Assembly: GCA_041740995.1 (NCBI GenBank)
Contig: JBGSKY010000079.1
Span: 1 to 43,237, forward strand
From: JBGSKY01 sp041740995
Lineage (GTDB): Bacteria > Planctomycetota > Planctomycetia > Pirellulales > Pirellulaceae
Length of the DNA: 43,237 nucleotides
Direction of reading: 5' to 3'
Shown here: positions 1 through 10,351 of the stretch, piece after piece
Numbering within the stretch: position 1 is the first letter of the stretch
Layout of the letters: each line of letters starts with the position of its first letter
The notes under the pieces: model-generated
Databases searched by the model: none
What the model was told of the DNA's origin: nothing
Seen by the model: only the letters and a program-made list of their open reading frames with translations
Translations under genes and position numbers: made by a program

Positions 1-3000
1 GGGTCGGTTGACTTGGACTTCGTATTCCTGCCATTGATTAGGCACCTTGGGGACAAAACTGAACAGCTCCCCGCGCTGGACGATTCCAAGTAACGACTCA
101 ATCGCCGCTCGATACATCCAACCAGCTGCTCCGGTGTACCAAGACCAACCGCCGCGACCTTTATATGCATCGTTAAAGTAGATGTCCGCTGCGACGACAT
201 ACGGTTCTAAACGATACTGCCCCGCGGATGCCGGATCGTTGGTTCGCAAAATCGGATTCAGATAGTCGAACAACTTCATTGCGACCTCAAGTTCGCCGAG
301 CGCAACGGCGGCAAAAACCATCCAGATCGCTCCATGAGTGTATTGTCCGCCGTTTTCACGAACCCCGTGCGGGTATTTGCTGATATACCCAGGATCGGGC
401 AATGAATTCGACAAAGGAGGCTCGAACAACAGCACCATTCGCTGGTCGTCAACGACCAAATGGTTCAACGCCGAATCGAACGCGTGTTTTGCGCGACGTC
501 GATCCTTGCCAACCATCGCAGCCCAGGACTGCGATAGTGAATCAATTTTACATTCGCTGTTCGCAATCGAACCTAATGCCGATCCATCATCAAAATAGGC
601 GCGCAAATACCAATCGCCATCCCAAGCATGTCGCTCTATCGAGTTGCGAAGATTTGCAGCAAAGCCTTGATAGAGCAAACTCTTTTGGGAGTCTGAAACA
701 GCAATCACCGGCGCAAAGCGTTCTAAGATATCAATCAGGAACCATGCCAGCCATACACTTTCGCCCTGTCCTTTGGCGCCAACCAGATTCATTCCGTCGT
801 TCCAGTCGCCGCAGCCCATCTTCGGCAGCCCGTGTTGGCCAAATTGAAGAGACCGATCAATGGCCGCCACACAATGCAATAATACGCTTGATGTATTTGG
901 ATTAATTGTCGGCGTCTCGTAACGTTCAAGTTCGGCTTCTTCCAGGGTTGGCGAAATCAACCAGCTCGCTTGCTCATCCCATATGCTTGCATCATTAGTC
1001 ACATTGGCATAATGCATTGCGACGTAGGGCAAGAACAACAGGTCATCCGAAAACTTCGTTCGAGTTCCTGCGCCGGAAGGGGGATGCCACCAATGCTGGA
1101 CATCTCCTTCAACAAATTGCCGACCCGCCGCACGAACAATTTGCTCTCGCGCGAGTTTCGGATCGCTGTAAACGGCAGCCATACTATCCTGCAATTGATC
1201 ACGGAATCCGTAAGCACCTCCGGCTTGGTAAAACGCCGATCGAGCGAGCATGCGACAGCAAATGGTCTGATAAAGCAACCAGTGATTGACCATTTGGTCC
1301 ATCGCCGCATTAGGCGTCTTGATTTCGAACGGCCTGCTTCGTTTGGTCCAGCTATCAAGCGTACTTTGCAATGATTGGCTGATGTTCGAATGCTCAGCGA
1401 CGTGCTGCAACATCTCTAACTTCTCCGAAGGATCGGCAATCGCTCCTAAACACAAATCGATATCGCGAGTCTCACCAGGTTGCAAAGTTACCGACACGCG
1501 GACAGCAAAACAAGGTTGCGCAATCGCGCCGACTTGATTGTCCAATTCCGGTACGTGCATCGCAAATGGCTCACCGCTCTGCTCCACTTCGAAATTGAAC
1601 TGCGTCGCGTTCCCAGAGTAAGTCCAGTTGCCGCCTCGAGCGCACACAAAGGCTTGCACCGAAGCGAAATCGGGGTGCTGTAAATTGCGCGCCAGCAACG
1701 CTTGGTTATTCATATCAACGGTGCTAATGATCGAGTTTCGTGTCTGCGCTGATGATGTCCCTAAAACCAACTCGACACAGTAAGTCGTCGTGAACGTTTT
1801 TACGACGTCGGATTTATTGCGAATAGTTATCCGAGTAAATTTGACTGGACGCTGCGGATCAACCCAAACCTGAGTCGACGTCTGAAACTGAAAATGCTCG
1901 GCGTGATACGATGCAAGACCCGCTTGGTAGTTGACCGTTTGAGCTTGATTGAGTGGCGAGAAAACTTCGTAGCTCTCTTCATCGCGAACCCAGATTCTTT
2001 CGCCACATGGATCGACGACCGGATCGTTAAACCAAGGCGAGATCTTAAACTCACGACTATTTCCGAACCAAGAATATCCTCCACCGGTTTCAGTCACCAA
2101 CGAGCCGAAGCTGTCATTTGCCAGCACCAATGTCCAAGGCGCCGGAGTCGGTGCCGAGTTGGAACGATCGATTTCATAACCACTCTGGCCAGTCGGAAAA
2201 TGTCCCCAACCATTGTCGAAGCTTGTTGATGATCCAGTGGTGCTGCGGTGCAAAAAGACGTCCGGCGTTATTGGTGCCCGCGAATCGGACGACACGGCTA
2301 ACTCGATGTACGGTTTAACGATCGGTCGATTTTCTATCGTTCCTAAAGTTTCAGTAATGGATTTCTCGAGCGCAATTGCTTTCTGAATTCGGGAAACAAG
2401 CGTCTCTTCGATCGTGTCGAGTGTTACTGCCGCGTTAGCGAGCAGTAAGACGCGATCGCTCGCAGAAAGCTGGCTGGCCGGTAGAACAAACACCCTGCCA
2501 GCTCGTTGGTCCGACAACCGATACTTGCCAGAAAGATTGGCGATCGTTTCTTGCACTTCATCAATATAACTGCCAGCATTTTCGTTGATAAAGACAACAT
2601 CGAAATGTAGCCCCATGGCTTGCAGGTATGCATGTGCACGAAAAATTTCCGCGATCTGGAACCGTTGATCTGCGTCGTAGACTTTGACCGTCATCATCGG
2701 CAGATCGCCGGAGATTCCGAAACACCAAAGCTCACGTTGCCCGCTGTGATTCTGGTTCAGCAAATCTGGAGGCGCTCGTAACGCATCAAATGGGAATAAA
2801 AGATACGAGCCCAAGCGTTGATAGAAATGCGACTGACGCGAATCAATTCCCAAGCCCTTAATTTCGGCCTGATAAAACACCCAAGCAAGTTCAAAAGCGT
2901 GTTGAATCGTCTTGTAGTCACTGAAGAGTGAAATCAACGAATTGATCTGCGGTTGCGTTCGCGCAGCGACTGTGGTTATCGCAACAGTTACGGTTTGGCC

Positions 3001-6000
3001 AGCGGGAACAATTAAGGTTGCACGAAGAGCAAAGACGGGGTCAAGCACTTCGCCAGTATGATTTTGAAGTAGCTCTTGTTGCATCGCCAGCGGATTTCGA
3101 ACTGTTCGTTGACGTCCGATAAAATGTTCGCGCGATGTTTCAAAACTAAATTGAATCGGATTGCTGCTGTCATGTGAGAGCACTTGCGCGGCCCAAAGAT
3201 CGGCGCCGCCTGGATCGCGTGATTGACGTTTTGCCAACACCGCGTGTTTGCCGACGATGCTTTGCGTTTGAACAAACATCTTTTGGAAAGCGGGATGTGC
3301 TTGATCAGATTTCTGAGACGTCAAAACGACTTCGCAATATCCGGTCACTTCAATTGAGCGGTCTGTCTCCTCGTGGTTGGTAATCCGCAGCCGACGAACT
3401 TCGGCATCCGAATCTGGCGATATCGTAATGTCCAGGTTCGTTTCCCACTGACGATGCCTCGACTTGAACTCCGCTTTATCAATTGCAAACACCGCTCCCG
3501 CTTCGTCGATCGATCGACAAAGCGGTTGATAAGCAGCCGACCAGATTTCGCCGCTGCCGACGTCGCGAATGTAAAAGAAACTGCCCAGCGACGCTGCCGC
3601 CGAATCGTCTCTCCAGCGAGTAACAAGAATGTCATTCCATCGACTGTAACCAGCTCCTGACTGAGTAAGCATAAAGCTGTATGAACCGTTACCCAACATC
3701 ATCGTTCGAGGTCGAATCGTATTCAGCTTTTCCATCCGCCGGACGACTATCGAGTCATCAACCGGACTGGAAGGCGTATCGTCTGCGGTTTGCGAGAGAT
3801 CATCCAAACGCGGAATTGCAGATGGGTATTTTTCCTGCAATAACAATTCACACGAGCGCGCAATTTGGTGGTTTGAAAATCGTTCTTGCATTCTGCCAGA
3901 AAGCAAGCAGTTGGTGATCGCCAAAATGCTCATCCCATGATGATGGGCCATGTAATTGCGAACCAGAACAAAGTCCTGATTTGCTGGCACGCGCGCAGGT
4001 GTGAAGTCAACGGCGTCGTAAAAGCCCCACGGTCCGAGGGCTCCCAGCGCGTCGAGCACGCGAAGATTTTCGGTCGCTGCTTCGGATGCAAGATCTAACG
4101 ACATCAACGTCGCGTACGGCGCGATCACTAGGTCTTTTGCCAGTCCTGGCTTGAGCCCCAAACCTGGGCAGCCGAACGATTGGTATTGGTAGTCGCCGTT
4201 AGAGTTGATGGAACTGTATGCAGACTCGGAGATTCCCCAAGGGACTTTCCGTTGTCGCGCATAGGCTTGCTGCAACCCGATCGCTCCGATTGCACTTTCG
4301 GTCAGCAATGAGCGCTCATAGTTTTTCTGCAACAACGGTGGCATCAAGTATTCGAACATTGTTCCGCCCCACGAGAGCAGCGTGACCGATCCAGAGGCGT
4401 GCGTTGACTTGCGGCCCAATCGGAACCAATGATTTGCCGGAACGTCGCCTTTGCCGATCGCAACATAGCTGCCCAATCGCGATTCCGAACAAAGCATGTC
4501 GTAGTGGCTTTTATCCTTCTTTTCGGTGTCGACGTTGTATCCGATCGTGAATAATTTTCGCTTCCTATTGAGCAGAAATTTGAAGTCCATCTGTGTGACA
4601 ACGTCGTCTGCTTGGGCTGCCATGTTCCGCACCGATTGAATCATCCGCTTGGCTTCGCGGGCCGCGACAGTTGGTTCATTAAACACATCGCGCAGCTCCG
4701 CGATTTGACGCAACGAGATCGTCGCCATATCGTCTGACTTGATATTCTCCAGCAGCCTCAAATCGGCGCGAAAACCCTCCATAGCGGCAACAAAGACGAC
4801 AAATTTTCGGCACAGCCAATCCTGTGGCAGGTCGCTTTGCAGCAGACGCACCAATCCCAAAAGCTCTCGTTCGACCAGTGATAGAACCGCTTCGAATCGC
4901 TCGACAATTGAAGCAACTTGGACAGGTTGGTCAGCGGTTTCCGCGATCGATTCAAGCGACAATTCAGCGGTAGATTTGGCGACCGTTTCAAGCCGTTCAA
5001 GCAAGACACTGAGCAATCGCTTCTGCTCGCTAGACAAAGTCTCATTTGCACCAAAGAGCGCTTTGCGAACGTCCTGGCTGGCGCACTCTAAGGTATCTTG
5101 TAATCCAACGATTGACGATTTGCTAATCAACGGCTGCATCGGAATTTCTAGTAGCGACGTATGCCAAGCCAGCAAGCAAGCGGCTAAATTTCCACTATCG
5201 ACAGTCGAAATGTATCGCGGCGGCAATGGATGCAGATCTGTTGTGTCATACCAGTTGTAATAATGTCCTCGATAGGTTTCCAGCGCCAGCCAGGACTTCC
5301 AATTGGCCTCCCAGAATTGCACTAACTGCGTTTGCGAAATGAAGCCAAAATCCCGGGCACTCATCGCAGCCAGCAAAAACAGTCCCTCGTTGGTTGGCGA
5401 GATGCGGCTAGCAATCCGTCCATCGGGCAACTCTTGGACGTTGTCAGGCGGTAAGTAATTGAATTCATGCGTGGCATAAGCTTCGAAAAATGTCCAAGTC
5501 CGCCGCGCGATCCGACGGAGATAACTTGATTCCAGAGCATTATCTAGCTTACGTCGGTCCGCTTTCGGCTTAGAAATTAGGTAAGCGATTAGCGGTGCCA
5601 AGAACCAAAGTCCTATCAAGAGACCGACGGCCGCAAAATTTCGGACCGGTACCATCATGGCCAGCACAATTGCTATAGCGGGACTTGCCCACAAGTAAAC
5701 AACCATACTCGCCAACGATCCCTTGTTGGCCATCTCAACCGCTTGCGCGGTTTGCCATTGCAGCAAGTTGCGATGGCTGATGTAACGGCGGTACATCGTT
5801 CGCAGAATCGCATCGACCATCAAGTGGGCCTTGTGCGCTAAAAACGTCAACTCATAAAGTGCCATCAGCAAATTATGTCCGAACGATTCTGTTGTTGTGA
5901 CCAAATGATCGCGCCAACTGATCAGCCGAGGTCGGTGTGTGTAACCAAAAATCGCGTGCAGGATCATTGGTATAAAATAAATTGCCAAAATTAACCCCAT

Positions 6001-8508
6001 CGTTGACATGGCAAGCCCTAGACTGTGCGTCCAGGTGAGCATCGCAAGCAGCACGATCGAAGGCGCAACGACTGAGCGACGGAGATTGTCAAAGATCTTC
6101 CATTTTGACAACGCATTAATTGGATTGGGCCGCCAACCTTTCTCAGTTGGCACGGTACTAAAAATCCAGGGAGCAATTTGCCAGTCGCCGCGAACCCATC
6201 GATGATTCCGTTTCGCATCGCCATCATAGCGACTTGGATATCCATCAAAGACTTCAATATCACTGGTCATGGCTACCCGTGTGTGCGCGCCCTCGATTAG
6301 GTCGTGTGACAATATCGCGTTCTCTGGAAATGCTCCTTGCAAAGCGTGTTCAAATGTCCGTAAATCGTAAATGCCTTTCCCAGTGAAACTGCCTTCGCCG
6401 AACAAATCTTGGTAGACGTCCGAGGCAGCCACGACATACGGGTTCATGCCAGCACCTGAGGAATGCAGCGCTGCGAAATGCGATGCCATTCGCGATTGAA
6501 GATCGATGCTGACTCGTGGTTGCAAGACGACGTAACCGCGATCAATCCGCGATTGAGCTTCATTCCAGACGGGCCTAACGAGCGGATGCGCTAGAGTTCC
6601 AATCAGTGCGATTGCTGTTCCATGCGGCAGTTGCGTGTCAGCGTCGAGCGTGATAACAAATGGTTCAGTTTCGCTGGAATGAAACGTTTTCAGGTGTTGG
6701 ATATCGCCGATCGTCAACAAATAATCGATCGACGGATCGCCCAGCAACCATTTGCCGAACTCCATCAGCTTGCCACGTTTGCGTTCCCAACCCATCCAGC
6801 GTTGTTCGGCCGGATTATAAGTCCGCTTACGATGAAACAGAAAAAATGGTTGGTATCCAAACTGTCCGTAACGTTGATTTAACTGCTCGATGCGTGATCT
6901 TGCGTTCTCAAGAATGGCTGCGTCTTGCGGCATCGTTTCGGATTTCGCATCTGCGAAGTCCGTTAGCAGTGCGAACGAGAGTCCACTGACGCTGTTGGAC
7001 AAAAAGTGATTCTCCACTCGACGCATCATTAGTTCAACTTCTTTTTGCGAACCGAACATGCATGGGATGACAACGATCGTCGGATGCTTCGCAGGAATTT
7101 GATCTTCGAGCGCAAGCTTGGGCAAAACTTTTGGCGGAAGTAATAACGTTAAAAGCCAGTTGGTGATCTGCAATGCAAGTTCGCTTACGGCAACCGAACC
7201 CGTTAAAACAGCCAGCGTTATCAATCGCCAATCGGTTTCAAATGTACTGACCAGCGAGACAATCGCGGCAGTGGCAACCAGCCATAGCGTCCCGAACAAA
7301 CCAAAAAATGCAGCGAAAGAATTTTCGCGCAAGAGCCTTACAAATTTGTCGCGAAATTTCGGCTGATATCGCAGCTTCAATTCCAAACGTTCCAGACCAT
7401 CGTCAACCAACCAGTACCCAACGTGGGAAGCAAGATCGCTTGTGACTTGCGAACTTTCTGTGTTTCGCTGCGCCATCCCGATTGCGGCCTGAGCCACTTG
7501 TTGATCGGTCAGGCTGGTGCCCTTAGCAATTTTCTCGACGACGTTTCGATATCGATTTCGAGTCGCTGGTTCCATGTCCTTGTAGTAGCCAGATGGATCT
7601 TTCCGCAGTTCCTGTTCTGCAGTGCAATGATCTTCGAAGAACAGGGCCCACTCCAGAGCGGACATCAGTCTCATGCTGGTAATCGTGTTGGCCAATGAAA
7701 CTTGCGCCGATGCCGTCCGCTGGTGGTCCAGACGCGAGAGGTCGGCCAAGCTCCAGCCGAAATCTCGAAGCGTTGCATTCAGCGCTGAAGTCAACTTGAT
7801 TGGCAAGTTAGCTGGCAAGTTTTCCGACGACTGATCGGCGAGCTCGGCGATCCAAGAAGCGGTCTGTAGTAGCTTGGAAGGTTTGACATCCAAAACTCCT
7901 GTCTCTTGGAAACTGCTGACAACTTCGGCCGCATACGCACGATTCTGTTGGGTCTGGATCGCTTGGTCTCCAAGTCGCCGAACCTGTTCGATCAGGGTCA
8001 GCCGTAACATGATCGGGAAGGCCCAGATTTCGCCGATCGATAGCGTCGCAACTTCTTGATAGTTCGAAAGGAACTTTGACAAAATGTCTTCGTCCAACGC
8101 CGCGCCGGTCCGATTGACGATCTCATAGGCAACGCGATAAACGCGTGGATCGCCACCAGCAATGCGCGGCAGCTCGTCCAGGTAGCCCGGTGGCAAGTCC
8201 GTTTCAATTTCTTGGAGTTGCTCTTCGATGACAAAAAAATTGTCGAGAATCCAATCGGCTTCCGGCGGTACGAAAGCGTCTTTCTGTACCGACTTTCGCA
8301 GCGTTTGATAGATCTGACGAATTCGCTCGGCATTTTTTCGGAACCTGTGGATCAGCGTTCGTCGATCGCGGCGACGAATCTTGACAATCGAGTTTGCTTG
8401 GGCGAGCTGGCGAGCAAAGTGGCACATTTGCTCGGTGCTGAGTGTCTCGGAATCGGCCGGCAATTCGCTGGCAAGGTTTTCTTGTGGTCGCAATCCTGTA
8501 ACATTCAT
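1..8508 (-). CDS. ndvB: Cyclic beta-1,2-glucan synthase (GT84/GH94), C-terminus cut by window edge
   Basis: One minus-strand frame carries 2836 codons and is still open at base 1. I translated stretches across its whole length and all lie in the same frame; the family is about 2800-2900 residues, so only some tens of residues are missing. The enzyme makes cyclic beta-1,2-glucan from UDP-glucose at the inner membrane. Visible in order: an N-terminal segment with WILDNFFVIEE and YLDELPRI; membrane segments near residues 397-440; the glycosyltransferase core with TLDADTQLP (DxD at 622-624), then LQPRVSI and DVYQDLFGEGSF; membrane spans near 820-860 and 950-985; a glycoamylase-like domain with SPTNEGLFLL at about 1037; and the C-terminal GH94 phosphorylase-like region with EGDVQHWWHP (about 2467-2476) and GDWNDGMN (about 2567-2574), which holds the general-acid Asp. 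The ATG at 8508 was chosen because the good match begins just after it; an in-frame ATG at 8544 is possible, and a stop lies at 8593-8595. No partner gene is visible. Confidence 0.93.
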   Translation of the reverse strand, partial: MNVTGLRPQENLASELPADSETLSTEQMCHFARQLAQANSIVKIRRRDRRTLIHRFRKNAERIRQIYQTLRKSVQKDAFVPPEADWILDNFFVIEEQLQEIETDLPPGYLDELPRIAGGDPRVYRVAYEIVNRTGAALDEDILSKFLSNYQEVATLSIGEIWAFPIMLRLTLIEQVRRLGDQAIQTQQNRAYAAEVVSSFQETGVLDVKPSKLLQTASWIAELADQSSENLPANLPIKLTSALNATLRDFGWSLADLSRLDHQRTASAQVSLANTITSMRLMSALEWALFFEDHCTAEQELRKDPSGYYKDMEPATRNRYRNVVEKIAKGTSLTDQQVAQAAIGMAQRNTESSQVTSDLASHVGYWLVDDGLERLELKLRYQPKFRDKFVRLLRENSFAAFFGLFGTLWLVATAAIVSLVSTFETDWRLITLAVLTGSVAVSELALQITNWLLTLLLPPKVLPKLALEDQIPAKHPTIVVIPCMFGSQKEVELMMRRVENHFLSNSVSGLSFALLTDFADAKSETMPQDAAILENARSRIEQLNQRYGQFGYQPFFLFHRKRTYNPAEQRWMGWERKRGKLMEFGKWLLGDPSIDYLLTIGDIQHLKTFHSSETEPFVITLDADTQLPHGTAIALIGTLAHPLVRPVWNEAQSRIDRGYVVLQPRVSIDLQSRMASHFAALHSSGAGMNPYVVAASDVYQDLFGEGSFTGKGIYDLRTFEHALQGAFPENAILSHDLIEGAHTRVAMTSDIEVFDGYPSRYDGDAKRNHRWVRGDWQIAPWIFSTVPTEKGWRPNPINALSKWKIFDNLRRSVVAPSIVLLAMLTWTHSLGLAMSTMGLILAIYFIPMILHAIFGYTHRPRLISWRDHLVTTTESFGHNLLMALYELTFLAHKAHLMVDAILRTMYRRYISHRNLLQWQTAQAVEMANKGSLASMVVYLWASPAIAIVLAMMVPVRNFAAVGLLIGLWFLAPLIAYLISKPKADRRKLDNALESSYLRRIARRTWTFFEAYATHEFNYLPPDNVQELPDGRIASRISPTNEGLFLLAAMSARDFGFISQTQLVQFWEANWKSWLALETYRGHYYNWYDTTDLHPLPPRYISTVDSGNLAACLLAWHTSLLEIPMQPLISKSSIVGLQDTLECASQDVRKALFGANETLSSEQKRLLSVLLERLETVAKSTAELSLESIAETADQPVQVASIVERFEAVLSLVERELLGLVRLLQSDLPQDWLCRKFVVFVAAMEGFRADLRLLENIKSDDMATISLRQIAELRDVFNEPTVAAREAKRMIQSVRNMAAQADDVVTQMDFKFLLNRKRKLFTIGYNVDTEKKDKSHYDMLCSESRLGSYVAIGKGDVPANHWFRLGRKSTHASGSVTLLSWGGTMFEYLMPPLLQKNYERSLLTESAIGAIGLQQAYARQRKVPWGISESAYSSINSNGDYQYQSFGCPGLGLKPGLAKDLVIAPYATLMSLDLASEAATENLRVLDALGALGPWGFYDAVDFTPARVPANQDFVLVRNYMAHHHGMSILAITNCLLSGRMQERFSNHQIARSCELLLQEKYPSAIPRLDDLSQTADDTPSSPVDDSIVVRRMEKLNTIRPRTMMLGNGSYSFMLTQSGAGYSRWNDILVTRWRDDSAAASLGSFFYIRDVGSGEIWSAAYQPLCRSIDEAGAVFAIDKAEFKSRHRQWETNLDITISPDSDAEVRRLRITNHEETDRSIEVTGYCEVVLTSQKSDQAHPAFQKMFVQTQSIVGKHAVLAKRQSRDPGGADLWAAQVLSHDSSNPIQFSFETSREHFIGRQRTVRNPLAMQQELLQNHTGEVLDPVFALRATLIVPAGQTVTVAITTVAARTQPQINSLISLFSDYKTIQHAFELAWVFYQAEIKGLGIDSRQSHFYQRLGSYLLFPFDALRAPPDLLNQNHSGQRELWCFGISGDLPMMTVKVYDADQRFQIAEIFRAHAYLQAMGLHFDVVFINENAGSYIDEVQETIANLSGKYRLSDQRAGRVFVLPASQLSASDRVLLLANAAVTLDTIEETLVSRIQKAIALEKSITETLGTIENRPIVKPYIELAVSSDSRAPITPDVFLHRSTTGSSTSFDNGWGHFPTGQSGYEIDRSNSAPTPAPWTLVLANDSFGSLVTETGGGYSWFGNSREFKISPWFNDPVVDPCGERIWVRDEESYEVFSPLNQAQTVNYQAGLASYHAEHFQFQTSTQVWVDPQRPVKFTRITIRNKSDVVKTFTTTYCVELVLGTSSAQTRNSIISTVDMNNQALLARNLQHPDFASVQAFVCARGGNWTYSGNATQFNFEVEQSGEPFAMHVPELDNQVGAIAQPCFAVRVSVTLQPGETRDIDLCLGAIADPSEKLEMLQHVAEHSNISQSLQSTLDSWTKRSRPFEIKTPNAAMDQMVNHWLLYQTICCRMLARSAFYQAGGAYGFRDQLQDSMAAVYSDPKLAREQIVRAAGRQFVEGDVQHWWHPPSGAGTRTKFSDDLLFLPYVAMHYANVTNDASIWDEQASWLISPTLEEAELERYETPTINPNTSSVLLHCVAAIDRSLQFGQHGLPKMGCGDWNDGMNLVGAKGQGESVWLAWFLIDILERFAPVIAVSDSQKSLLYQGFAANLRNSIERHAWDGDWYLRAYFDDGSALGSIANSECKIDSLSQSWAAMVGKDRRRAKHAFDSALNHLVVDDQRMVLLFEPPLSNSLPDPGYISKYPHGVRENGGQYTHGAIWMVFAAVALGELEVAMKLFDYLNPILRTNDPASAGQYRLEPYVVAADIYFNDAYKGRGGWSWYTGAAGWMYRAAIESLLGIVQRGELFSFVPKVPNQWQEYEVQVNRP

Positions 8509-8908
8509 GAAGTTAGCTTTGTGGCATTTTGTTATGAGCAACATCGCCCGTTGGATCTGCTTGGGCGAAAACCATGTGAAGACACTGACAAATTAGCGGT
8601 CTATCACGATCGCTTAAAATTCCAAGCGTAATCAGTTGCTGGCAAGTTGAGTATTCTACCGCAGCACACTTTTTCGCTAGTCCCCTTCTCGCCCTGCGAT
8701 AAATCGTTCTTATCCGCGCGATGCAGAGGTTAGCACGCATAAAAACAAGTTATTTTTTCATCAGAACGGTTCGATCTGCATTACCGTAAAACTGCTGCTA
8801 CCGCTATAAAAGCTGGTTGAAAGACGGCGTGAACTAACTGATTTTATTGACAATTTCGGCCAACACACGCTAGCGTTAATACCTCTCTAACGAACAAAGC
8901 TTTACGCG
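8509..8908. other. Divergent intergenic region, ndvB-lgt
   Basis: This 400-base gap separates two genes reading away from each other, so it must hold both promoters. It is AT-rich in its right half. A TTGACA at 8847-8852 is followed 18 bases later by a poor TAGCGT, which could serve lgt. No convincing stem-loop, small gene or repeat was seen. Confidence 0.4.
8847..8876 (+). promoter_or_regulatory. Weak sigma-70-like promoter candidate for lgt
   Basis: A perfect TTGACA (8847-8852) lies 18 bases before TAGCGT (8871-8876), which matches the -10 consensus at only three positions. The lgt start is 33 bases further on, so the geometry is reasonable. The weak -10 keeps confidence low. Confidence 0.25.
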
Positions 8909-10189
8909 GTGCGCAGTACCCTTTTTTATCTTCCGCATCAGATCGGATCATGGCCGCTTTTTGGCTGGGGATTCGCGCTGATTTTGTTAGTGATCGCGTT
9001 TGTCCTCATCAACGCGCTTGCGTGGAATAATCGCGGAAATTCGTCAGCAGCCAGATTTCCAGCGGCGGGGTTGGGCGGGCTTGCGCCGTGGCTGCTTATG
9101 GCCGGAATGATCGTGTTCGTCCTGCCGAATTTCGAAAGCCAGCTAGAATTTGCAGACGAACCTCCGATTAAGCTTGGCATCCCGATCCGCGGCTACGGAG
9201 TGATGTTGATGCTGGGCGTTATCGCTGCAACGTATCTGAGTTACCGACGCGCTCGACCACATGGAATAAACCTCGACACGCTCATCAGTCTCGCATTGTG
9301 GGGCATGATCGGCGGCATCGGCGGCGCGCGTTTGTTTTACGTGATTCAGAAGTGGTCCGAATTCGAAGCAACAACGCTGCAAGGTCGTTTGATCGAAGCG
9401 TTGCGGTTCACCGAAGGCGGTTTGGTGGTCTATGGCGGCGTCATCGGCGGTTTGGCCGCGACCGGCATTTGGTGTTATCGTCGCGGGCGATCATTTTTGC
9501 AGCTTGCCGATATCGTGACGCCTGGCTTTTTAGTCGGCTTGGCACTTGGTCGAATCGGTTGCTTGCTCAACGGATGTTGTTACGGCGGCGTTTGCGAACA
9601 ACCGCTGCCGGCAATTACTTTTCCAGCGGGCTCACCGGCCTACTTGGACCAACTCTACGATGGCTCGTTATTAGGCGTAGAATTTGAGAGGTCGGCGGGG
9701 TCGTCTCGCAATTACGTTGAATCGATTACACCTGGCGGCTGGGCAGCTATTCATGGCATTGAAAAGGGTAACAGCCTTAGCTTATCGACGGATCCAAACT
9801 TGCTTGATTATGCTGGACCTCCGAAATTTTTGGGGTTTGCTGACATCCACGACTACAGTGGTCAAGCTCTACCTGACCGAAGTTTGCCGGTTCACCCAAG
9901 TCAAATTTACGCGACGATCAATGCCGCGATCCTGGCTGGATTGCTTGCAAGTTTGCCATTTGCGTATCGGACACGTGGCCAGATATTCGCTTTAGGTTTG
10001 ATGCTCTATGGAGTCAGCCGCTGCATCGAAGAATTCATTCGAGTGGATGAAGCCGGCCAGTTCGGAACGATTTTCAGCATCGGCCAGTGGGTCAGTCTGC
10101 TCGGCATAATCATTGGCTTAGCGATTTGGATAGCAACAAAATTTCGCCCCGCCGCGAAGTCGCTATCTTTCAGCGGAAAAATAAATTAG
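8909..10189 (+). CDS. lgt: Prolipoprotein diacylglyceryl transferase with PDZ-like insertion
   Basis: Lgt transfers diacylglycerol from phosphatidylglycerol to the lipobox cysteine of prolipoproteins in the inner membrane. The 426-residue protein has several hydrophobic segments, GGLVVYGGVIGG (the family's YGG region), the signature GRIGCLLNGCCYGG at 214-227 (the equivalent of GRIGNFINGE in E. coli) and HPSQIYA at 329-335. E. coli Lgt is about 290 residues. The excess is mostly a block of about 100 residues (228-328) between signature and HPSQ, containing VESITPGGWAAIHGIEKGN (from 270), which reads like a PDZ core. The start is a GTG at 8909. The two lipoproteins at 24625 and 25344 would be substrates. 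The gene is monocistronic and convergent with the ATPase gene downstream. Confidence 0.9.
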   Translation: MRSTLFYLPHQIGSWPLFGWGFALILLVIAFVLINALAWNNRGNSSAARFPAAGLGGLAPWLLMAGMIVFVLPNFESQLEFADEPPIKLGIPIRGYGVMLMLGVIAATYLSYRRARPHGINLDTLISLALWGMIGGIGGARLFYVIQKWSEFEATTLQGRLIEALRFTEGGLVVYGGVIGGLAATGIWCYRRGRSFLQLADIVTPGFLVGLALGRIGCLLNGCCYGGVCEQPLPAITFPAGSPAYLDQLYDGSLLGVEFERSAGSSRNYVESITPGGWAAIHGIEKGNSLSLSTDPNLLDYAGPPKFLGFADIHDYSGQALPDRSLPVHPSQIYATINAAILAGLLASLPFAYRTRGQIFALGLMLYGVSRCIEEFIRVDEAGQFGTIFSIGQWVSLLGIIIGLAIWIATKFRPAAKSLSFSGKIN

Positions 10190-10253
10190 CAACTTACCCG
10201 ATCCAGGACCGGCCTTGAACCTGGTGCTCAAACTTAAAGTGCGGGTAACTCGT

Positions 10254-10317
10254 AGCCGCGTTCCCAGACTTCGGGGCTTCTTCGCGGGGCAATCCGATCT
10301 CTGGCGAGATCGGCTAC
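10254..10317. terminator. Nested inverted repeat between convergent genes
   Basis: CCGATCTC (10294-10301) and GAGATCGG (10306-10313) form a perfect 8-bp stem around TGGC. An outer GTAGCC near 10254 can pair with GGCTAC (10312-10317), giving a larger alternative structure. It lies between the convergent lgt and ATPase genes, as expected for a two-way terminator, but there is no T tract. It could also be a copy of a dispersed palindromic element. Confidence 0.45.
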
Positions 10318-10351
10318 CCTTAGATTGCACTAGCCTAATTAGAAAATGCGA

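Noticed and set aside
402..5260. Plus-strand open frames such as 402-905 and 4739-5260
   Set aside because: They are opposite the ndvB coding frame, where the GH94 and glycoamylase motifs are unmistakable, and their own products are low-complexity Arg/Ser-rich sequences.
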